48,699 nucleotides of DNA, taken from JABDPF01 sp036351575. GTDB lineage: Bacteria; Pseudomonadota; Gammaproteobacteria; Xanthomonadales; SZUA-36. The translations under genes were made by a program, and so were the position numbers. This document shows positions 43,649 to 48,699 of this stretch, in pieces (the first letter of the stretch is position 1; every line of letters begins with the position of its first letter). The DNA lies in assembly GCA_036351575.1 (NCBI GenBank), contig JAZBPJ010000159.1, positions 1 through 48,699 of the forward strand, in the 5' to 3' direction. The notes beneath the pieces are model-generated. The model had not been told where the DNA came from. It saw only the letters and a program-made list of their open reading frames with translations, and did no database searches.

Positions 43649-44279
43649 AACGGTCCCTGTATGTTTTGATGGCATCGAGGTCGATGCCGGGTGTGTCGCT
43701 GGCCGAGAGGAACAGGATCAGGTCGTCGAGCCCGGCGATCGACAGGCAGGCAATGCCCTGTTCTTCACGGACTTCCTGCGCCGCCGAGCGGCTTCCGGTG
43801 CCCCGTTCCTGGCGGTCGAGTGCAATCACGATTCCGGCAACCTGCGCAGCAGAGGCTTGAATGAGCGCGATGGACTCGCGCACCGATGTGCCGGCCGAGA
43901 TGACGTCATCAATGATCAGCACCCGGCCGTGCAGCGGGGCGCCGACGATGATCCCGCCCTCGCCGTGCTCCTTGGTTTCCTTACGGTTGAAAGCATAATC
44001 GACGTTCAGCGCGTGCCTCTGGTGCAGGGCCATGGCGGTTGCGGCAGCCAGTGGAATGCCCTTGTACGCCGGACCGAAAAGCATGTCGAATTCCAGGCCG
44101 GAGTCGACGATCGCGTCGGCGTAGCAGGCGGCCAGCCCGGCCAGCGACGCGCCGTCATCGAATCCGCCGGCATTGAAGAAATAGGGGCTGATCCGGCCTG
44201 ACTTCAGCGTGAAGCTGCCGAATTTCAGGTTGCCCTTGTGCAGGGCGAGTTCAAAGAATCGTTTTGTATGGTCTTGCAT
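43632..44279 (-). CDS. pyrE: Orotate phosphoribosyltransferase
   Basis: PyrE makes OMP from orotate and PRPP. With the ATG at 44279 it has 215 residues (E. coli 213). An ATG 12 bases earlier (44291) is possible, but a GGA eight bases ahead favours the later one. The PRPP-binding loop is RVLIIDDVISAGTSVRESIA. Substrate loops are FTLKSGRISPYFFNAGGF and DYAFNRKETKEHGEGG. The divergent xth gene is the same neighbour as in Pseudomonas relatives (crc/pyrE type). Confidence 0.95.
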   Translation of the reverse strand: MQDHTKRFFELALHKGNLKFGSFTLKSGRISPYFFNAGGFDDGASLAGLAACYADAIVDSGLEFDMLFGPAYKGIPLAAATAMALHQRHALNVDYAFNRKETKEHGEGGIIVGAPLHGRVLIIDDVISAGTSVRESIALIQASAAQVAGIVIALDRQERGTGSRSAAQEVREEQGIACLSIAGLDDLILFLSASDTPGIDLDAIKTYRDRYGIQN

Positions 44280-44335
44280 TGCAGAATCCATTCATGGCAA
44301 CGCGCCCGCTGCTGCGGACCGGCGGTTCATGCTCA

Positions 44336-44341
44336 ATTATG
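44336..44341 (-). promoter_or_regulatory. Possible -10 box of pyrE
   Basis: CATAAT (5 of 6) on the minus strand, about 57 bases upstream of the pyrE ATG, within the divergent pyrE/xth gap. No -35 match is seen, so this is tentative. The leader would be about 50 bases. Confidence 0.3.
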
Positions 44342-44409
44342 CCAAAAAAGTACGGTTGATTTTGTTATTCTGGCCGCCGTTCCGATTCACCCCGAGGAGT
44401 CCCCCAGGC

Positions 44410-45195
44410 ATGCGGATCATTACGCTGAACGCCAATGGCATTCGAGCCGCCGCGAGGAAAGGCTTTTTCGATTGGCTGCAGCGCCAGGACGCCGATTTTG
44501 TCTGCTTGCAGGAAACGAAAGCCCAGCTGCCACAGCTTTCCGCCCCGCAGTTCCATCCCGAGGGCTACCACGTTTACTACCATGACGCGCTGCGCAAGGG
44601 TTACAGTGGCGTCGCGCTATACAGCCGCCACGAGCCGGAGCGCGTGCAGCACGGACTTGGCTGGCCAATGATGGATGACGAGGGGCGCTGGCTGCAGGTC
44701 GATGTCGGCAACCTCAGCGTGGTATCGCTTTACCTGCCGTCCGGCTCTTCGAAAGAGGAGCGCCAGCAGGTGAAGTACGAGTGCATGGATTACCTGCGCC
44801 CGCGGCTGGAGGAATGGGCCCGTTCGGGGCGTGACTGGGTCATCTGCGGGGACTGGAACATCGCCCATCGAAAAATCGATATCAAGAACTGGCGCGGCAA
44901 CCTGAAGAACTCGGGTTTCCTGCCCGAGGAGCGCGCATGGATGAGCACGGTCTTCGGCGAGGCCGGCCTGGTCGACGCGTTCCGCCGGGTCGATCCGCGG
45001 GAGGAACGCTATACCTGGTGGTCGAACCGCGGACGCGCCTGGGACAACAACACGGGCTGGCGTATCGACTACCAGGTCACGACGCCCGGCCTGGCCGACC
45101 GTGCGAGGTCGGCCGAAATCTACCGGGATGAGCGGTTTTCGGACCATGCGCCGCTGATCATGGACTACGATTACACGCCGGACGGCAAAGGCTGA
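44410..45195 (+). CDS. xth: Exodeoxyribonuclease III / AP endonuclease
   Basis: This base-excision-repair nuclease has 261 residues from ATG 44410 (GAGGAG 11 bases upstream); a longer in-frame start at 44209 would run into pyrE, so I rejected it. Endonuclease/exonuclease/phosphatase motifs are LNANGIRAAARKGF, the metal-binding Glu in CLQETKAQL, the catalytic Asp/Asn in GDWNIAHRKIDIKN, and the final FSDHAPLIMDY. The AmpG-like gene follows after four bases. Confidence 0.95.
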   Translation: MRIITLNANGIRAAARKGFFDWLQRQDADFVCLQETKAQLPQLSAPQFHPEGYHVYYHDALRKGYSGVALYSRHEPERVQHGLGWPMMDDEGRWLQVDVGNLSVVSLYLPSGSSKEERQQVKYECMDYLRPRLEEWARSGRDWVICGDWNIAHRKIDIKNWRGNLKNSGFLPEERAWMSTVFGEAGLVDAFRRVDPREERYTWWSNRGRAWDNNTGWRIDYQVTTPGLADRARSAEIYRDERFSDHAPLIMDYDYTPDGKG

Positions 45196-45199
45196 GTCG

Positions 45200-46438
45200 T
45201 TGACTGCACAGCAGCGCGACTGGAAGGAGATTCTGTTCAACCGCAGGATGGTGACCTGCGTGTTCCTCGGCTTCACGTCGGGCATGCCGCTGTTCGTTCT
45301 GTTCCAGCTGGTCCCGGCCTGGCTGCGCAGCAGCGGCGTGGACCTGGCCACGATCGGCCTGTTCGCGCTGGTTTCGCTGCCGTACACCTGGAAGTTCCTG
45401 TGGTCGCCGCTGATGGATCGCTTTTGCCCGCCGTTCCTGGGGCGCCGCCGCGGCTGGGCGCTGATCACGCAGCTGGCACTGCTGGGGGCCATTGGTATGC
45501 TCGGCCATTTCGAGCCGGAGCAGTCGTTGCGCGCGATCGTCGTCCTGGTATTCCTGGTGGCGCTGTTCTCGGCCAGCCAGGATATCGTCATCGACGCATA
45601 CCGGCGGGAATTGCTGGACGATGACGAACTCGGTACCGGCACGTCGATCTTCATCAATGCCTACCGCCTGTCGTCACTCGTGCCGGGTTCCCTGTCGCTG
45701 ATCCTGTCCGACCTGATGCCATGGAGCGTGGTTTACTGGATCACGGCCGCTTTCATGCTGGTGGGTGTGCTGACTTCGCTGGTGGTGCGCGAGGTCAGCA
45801 GCGACGAGCTCGCACCCCACAGCCTGCGCGAGGCGGTGATCGAACCGTTTCGCGAGTTCTTTCAGCGCGGCGGAATCGGGGCCGGCCTGGCGATTCTCGC
45901 GTTCATGTTCCTGTACAAGCTGGGCGACAACATGGCCACCGCGCTGGCCACCCCTTTTTACCTCGACATGGGGTTCAGCCGCACCGAGATCGGATCGATC
46001 GCCAAGGTCGCGGCGTTGTGGGCCTCCATCGCGGGTTCGATTATCGGCGGGGCGGTGATGCTGAAACTGAGCATCAACAAGTCGCTGTGGATATTCGGTG
46101 TGGTGCAGATGATCACGATACTGGGATTCGCCTGGCTCAGCGTCGTCGGGCATGATCCCTACCTGCTGTTCGCGGTTGTGAGTGCGGAGTATCTCGGAGT
46201 GGGCCTGGGAACGGTCGCCCTGACCGCCTACATGGCCCGGGAGACCAGCCGGGCTTTCACGGCGACGCAGTTTGCCCTGTTTTCGAGCCTGATCGCCGTG
46301 CCGCGAACGTTTGCGAACGCGAGCACGGGTTTCCTGATCGAAGCGATGGGCTATACCGCCTTTTTCCTGCTCTGCACCGCACTCGCTGTGCCGGGCATGC
46401 TGATGCTGTTTAAAGCGGCGCCCTGGTCGCGGGACTAG
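45200..46438 (+). CDS. AmpG-like muropeptide permease (MFS)
   Basis: This 412-residue major facilitator has about 12 membrane segments. Family clues to AmpG are FTSGMPLFVLFQLVPAWLR, LPYTWKFLWSPLMDRFCPPF, LGRRRGWALITQL and SASQDIVIDAYRREL. AmpG imports anhydromuropeptides for peptidoglycan recycling, which suits the envelope genes elsewhere in the window. The start is TTG at 45200 with AAAGG about eight bases upstream, four bases after the xth stop. It is shorter than E. coli AmpG (491, with extra helices), as in many non-enteric species. Confidence 0.88.
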   Translation: MTAQQRDWKEILFNRRMVTCVFLGFTSGMPLFVLFQLVPAWLRSSGVDLATIGLFALVSLPYTWKFLWSPLMDRFCPPFLGRRRGWALITQLALLGAIGMLGHFEPEQSLRAIVVLVFLVALFSASQDIVIDAYRRELLDDDELGTGTSIFINAYRLSSLVPGSLSLILSDLMPWSVVYWITAAFMLVGVLTSLVVREVSSDELAPHSLREAVIEPFREFFQRGGIGAGLAILAFMFLYKLGDNMATALATPFYLDMGFSRTEIGSIAKVAALWASIAGSIIGGAVMLKLSINKSLWIFGVVQMITILGFAWLSVVGHDPYLLFAVVSAEYLGVGLGTVALTAYMARETSRAFTATQFALFSSLIAVPRTFANASTGFLIEAMGYTAFFLLCTALAVPGMLMLFKAAPWSRD

Positions 46439-46450
46439 TACCTGTTAACA

Positions 46451-46759
46451 CTAGCCTTCGTTTTCGCCGGCCGGATCGCTGTCTTCCTCGGCGTTTTCCT
46501 TCGAATCTTCAGCAACGCCGGCTTTCTTGTCCAGGTCGCGGGACAGTTGCCACATGTTCGGCGCGGCGGCCGCTTTGCCCCGCTTTTGAACGCTCATGGC
46601 CGTGTTCGGCTGCTGTGCCTGTTCCGCCTGCTGCTGATCGGTTTCGGTGGCCGGGGCGTCGTCGTTTGAAACGACCTGGTCGCCTTCGGACGCGGATTCG
46701 GAGCAGGCGCTGACAGAAATAGCCGCGATCAGCACCAGGCTTGTGAGTAATTTTTGCAT
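46451..46759 (-). CDS. Small predicted lipoprotein
   Basis: This 102-residue protein starts at ATG 46759, six bases after GGAGA; an upstream ATG at 46807 is unlikely. The signal peptide is MQKLLTSLVLIAAISVSAC with a lipobox-like SVSAC. The rest is Gln/Ala-rich and acidic without recognised domain (MWQLSRDLDKKAGVAEDS in the middle). I do not recognise the family. It is convergent with the AmpG-like gene and alone in its unit. Confidence 0.7.
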   Translation of the reverse strand: MQKLLTSLVLIAAISVSACSESASEGDQVVSNDDAPATETDQQQAEQAQQPNTAMSVQKRGKAAAAPNMWQLSRDLDKKAGVAEDSKENAEEDSDPAGENEG

Positions 46760-46787
46760 GGGGTTTTCTCCAACCGGTATTTGCCGA

Positions 46788-46793
46788 TTATCG
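46788..46793 (-). promoter_or_regulatory. Possible -10 box of the small lipoprotein gene
   Basis: GATAAT (5 of 6) on the minus strand, about 28 bases upstream of the lipoprotein ATG. No clear -35. The leader would contain the GGAGA ribosome site. Confidence 0.35.
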
Positions 46794-46861
46794 TGGTGAG
46801 ACCGCATCGGTGATGGGTCGTTCTTCGTTGCGAATCTATGACCGCGCCGGGCCGGCAGGGT

Positions 46862-47239
46862 TCAGTATCGTCCGCGCGCCTCGAAACCGAAAGGAATCAG
46901 GGCCAGGCGGGTCATTTTCAGGTGCTGGACGGCAATGGGGATGCCGATGATCGTGATGCCGAAAAACAGGGCCAACACGAGGTGGGCCAGCGCCAGTTCA
47001 AGACCCGGCAGAAGAATCCAGATGATGTTCATGACGATCGAGACACAGCCCCCGGGCGGCTCCTTCTCCCGGACTTCCCGGCCAAAGGGCGCCGCGGCGA
47101 GCCCCGCCAGCTTGAAACACTGCACACCGAAGGGAATGCCGATGATCGTGATGCACAGCAGCAGCGAGCCGAGCAGGTAACCGATCACGATCAGGAAACC
47201 GCCGAAGACCAGCCAGATGATGTTCAGAAGCAGGTTCAT
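46862..47239 (-). CDS. yccF: YccF-family inner membrane protein
   Basis: This 125-residue protein is of the DUF307/YccF group with a duplicated membrane motif: LLLNIIWLVFGGFLIVIGYL with LLCITIIGIPFGVQCFKLAG near the start, and MNIIWILLPGLELALAHLVL with FFGITIIGIPIAVQHLKMTR near the end. The start at 47239 leaves out 15 residues that would overlap the upstream M23 gene region. Function is unknown. It follows the M23 peptidase on the same strand. Confidence 0.88.
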   Translation of the reverse strand: MNLLLNIIWLVFGGFLIVIGYLLGSLLLCITIIGIPFGVQCFKLAGLAAAPFGREVREKEPPGGCVSIVMNIIWILLPGLELALAHLVLALFFGITIIGIPIAVQHLKMTRLALIPFGFEARGRY

Positions 47240-47267
47240 GTGTTCTTTTACCTTCGGATCGCCCGGT

Positions 47268-48620
47268 TCAATTCTGCTCAGCATACAGCGTAGCGGATTC
47301 CATGCGACTCAACTGCGTCAGCATGGGCGCGGCATGCGCCTGGAATTTTTCCAGCAACTCGGCTTGAAGCGGCTCAACCTTGGGCAGCGGAACGGTCCGC
47401 GGGTTACGGTGCACGCCGTTGACCACGAATTCGTAGTGCAGGTGGGGGCCGGTCGCCAGCCCGGTCGAACCGACCGTTCCGATGGTCTGGCCCTGTTTCA
47501 CTTTCTGCCCCTTCCTGACCGTGCGCTTGGTGAAATGCAGGTACTTGGTCACGATACTGCCCGCGTGCTTGATGAACACGTGGTGGCCGTTGTTTCTGTC
47601 GTAGGCCGAGCGGGTGACCGTGCCGTCGCCCGCCGCGTAGACCGGGGTGCCCGGCGGAGCGCGGTAGTCGATGCCCCGGTGGGGACGCACGGTTTTCAGG
47701 ACCGGGTGCCGGCGTTGCGGATTGAAACTGGAACTGATGTAGGAAAAATTCAGCGGCGCGCGCAGGAAGGCTTTGCGCATGTTGCGGCCGTCCGGGGCGA
47801 AATAGTCCGCGACCTCACCCTCTTCGAACCATACCGCCTGGAAACGCTCGCCCTGGTTGATGAAGGTCGCGGCAAGGATGCGGCCGTCGCGCAGGAATTC
47901 ACCCTCGCGGTACAGCTTCTCGTACACCAGCATGAAGCGGTCGCCTTGGCGAATGTCGAGTACGAAATCGATGTCCCAGCCAAAGATATTGGCCAGTTTC
48001 ATGATCATCGCGTCGCTGAGGCCGGCGGCTTTGCCGGCCAGGAACAGCGAGGAGTCGATTACGCCCTCGGTTTCGGTGATTTCTGCGATGATTTCGCGTT
48101 CCAGGATGTTCGCCTGCAGTTCTTCAGCGCGGTTCTCGACGACCAGGTAGCGGGCCTCGTCCAGGGGGTAACGCATGACTTCAAGTTCGCCCTCTGCCCC
48201 GCGCCGGAACTCGAAAACGTCGCCGGGACGGATTTTCACCAGCCCGGCGGTGTCGTCATTCAGGGCCAAAACCCGGTGCAGCAGAGCGATACTGAAGCCT
48301 TCCTGCCTGAATATCCCGTCGAGCGTCTGCCCGTTGCGGACGGTCACGGAGTCCCAGGGTTCTTCGTCCGGCACTAACGCCGGAAGCGGGCCGGTTTCTT
48401 CGTCCGGGGCGGGCGCCGTCAGTTCCCGGTCGGGAATGGCCAGGTCCACGGTGCGGGACGTATCGGAACCGGGTTCCGTGCCGCTGCGCTCGAACACACC
48501 GATCAGCAGGCCGGCCAGGACCAGGGTCGCGCCGAACACGGCCAGGCGTCGCCGGGTCAGAAGCGGTTTGTGGCGCTTGTCTCGTGCAAAGGCGGTAGCG
48601 ATAAAACCGGGAAAATCCAT
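47268..48620 (-). CDS. M23 murein endopeptidase (MepM/YebA-like)
   Basis: This 450-residue zinc metallopeptidase cleaves cross-links in peptidoglycan to allow insertion of new strands. There is one N-terminal membrane anchor (LAVFGATLVLAGLLIGVF, about residues 26-43), an OapA/LysM-like domain (VRNGQTLDGIFRQEGFS near 95), then a middle domain. The C-terminal LytM domain has zinc ligands in HRGIDYRAPPGTPVYAAG and in ATGPHLHYEFVVNG. Catalytic His lies in the FIKHAGSIVTKYLHFTK stretch. The domain order matches YebA/MepM. It ends the window's minus strand and faces the window edge. Confidence 0.93.
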   Translation of the reverse strand: MDFPGFIATAFARDKRHKPLLTRRRLAVFGATLVLAGLLIGVFERSGTEPGSDTSRTVDLAIPDRELTAPAPDEETGPLPALVPDEEPWDSVTVRNGQTLDGIFRQEGFSIALLHRVLALNDDTAGLVKIRPGDVFEFRRGAEGELEVMRYPLDEARYLVVENRAEELQANILEREIIAEITETEGVIDSSLFLAGKAAGLSDAMIMKLANIFGWDIDFVLDIRQGDRFMLVYEKLYREGEFLRDGRILAATFINQGERFQAVWFEEGEVADYFAPDGRNMRKAFLRAPLNFSYISSSFNPQRRHPVLKTVRPHRGIDYRAPPGTPVYAAGDGTVTRSAYDRNNGHHVFIKHAGSIVTKYLHFTKRTVRKGQKVKQGQTIGTVGSTGLATGPHLHYEFVVNGVHRNPRTVPLPKVEPLQAELLEKFQAHAAPMLTQLSRMESATLYAEQN

Positions 48621-48699
48621 GAAGGCATTCGACCGTAAAGCAGCATGCCGGTTCAGGCGGTGCTTACATTACTTGGAGGCCATGCTTCGGTCAATCGCC
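48621..48699. other. Window end, 5' of the M23 gene
   Basis: 79 bases up to the window edge. It should hold the promoter of the M23 gene. A GGAGG and ATG at 48675-48684 could begin a divergent gene, but too little is present to support a call. Confidence 0.3.

Noticed and set aside
48675..48699. Possible divergent gene start at the window edge
   Set aside because: Only a GGAGG, placed too close to the ATG, and six codons are visible.

Overview
The window is chromosomal DNA of a GC-rich gammaproteobacterium. The signs are the gene orders mreBCD-mrdA-rodA-mltB-rlpA-dacA-ybeD-lipB-lipA, argS followed by an FtsN-like SPOR gene, fis-purH-purD, and xth divergent from pyrE, together with the presence of uvrD, priA, plsB, fis and a YebA-type M23 peptidase. 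I cannot name the genus. Coding density is very high: many neighbours overlap by 4 bases (ATGA or GTGA) and several genes start with TTG or GTG. I see no phage, insertion sequence, transposase gene or CRISPR array.

Layout. 1-1.1 kb: a CAU-anticodon tRNA and a PfkB-family (adenosine-kinase-like) gene, both on the minus strand. 1.3-11.7 kb: one long plus-strand block for cell shape and peptidoglycan (mreB, mreC, mreD, mrdA, rodA, mltB, rlpA, dacA), then lipoate attachment and synthesis (ybeD, lipB, lipA). 11.9-16.8 kb: tail-specific protease prc, mscL on the opposite strand behind a shared bidirectional terminator, and priA. 16.9-23.8 kb: a complete MoxR/Bat operon (moxR, DUF58, DUF4381, VWA batA, VWA-TPR batB, batD). 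23.8-26.1 kb: minus-strand argS and an FtsN-like SPOR gene. 26.1-26.5 kb: an AT-rich gene-free stretch with DnaA-box-like sites. 26.5-31.8 kb: gamma-carbonic anhydrase, a TRAP large permease, polyphosphate kinase and a TRAP binding protein. 31.8-44.3 kb: mostly minus-strand nucleotide, DNA-repair and lipid genes (ttcA, plsB, pyrF, uvrD, purD, purH, fis, a zinc-ribbon protein, a DUF4124 protein, pyrE) with one small plus-strand YdcH-like gene. 44.4-48.6 kb: xth, an AmpG-like permease, a small lipoprotein, yccF and an M23 murein endopeptidase.

How the genes fit together. The strongest theme is the envelope. The elongasome (MreBCD, PBP2, RodA), murein hydrolases (MltB, RlpA, DacA, M23 peptidase), the periplasmic protease Prc, a SPOR-domain division protein, AmpG-like muropeptide uptake and the Bat complex all lie within 48 kb. 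The second theme is purine and pyrimidine synthesis (purD, purH, pyrE, pyrF), with the growth-phase regulator fis in the pur cluster.

The least ordinary signals are non-coding. (1) A dispersed repeat with the core CCGGGGTCAGAGTA sits at the 3' ends of ttcA and uvrD. It consists of two direct copies plus one inverted copy, and the inner arm sequences match within a locus but differ between loci. At ttcA the repeat supplies the last codons and the stop. (2) A second family, CCGTCATCCCGG, forms a hairpin between purD and purH and also lies in the last codons of plsB. (3) An 80% AT island with two consensus DnaA boxes lies between argS and the carbonic anhydrase gene. (4) A promoter, double hairpin and strong terminator lie between pyrF and plsB and may define a small RNA or an attenuator.
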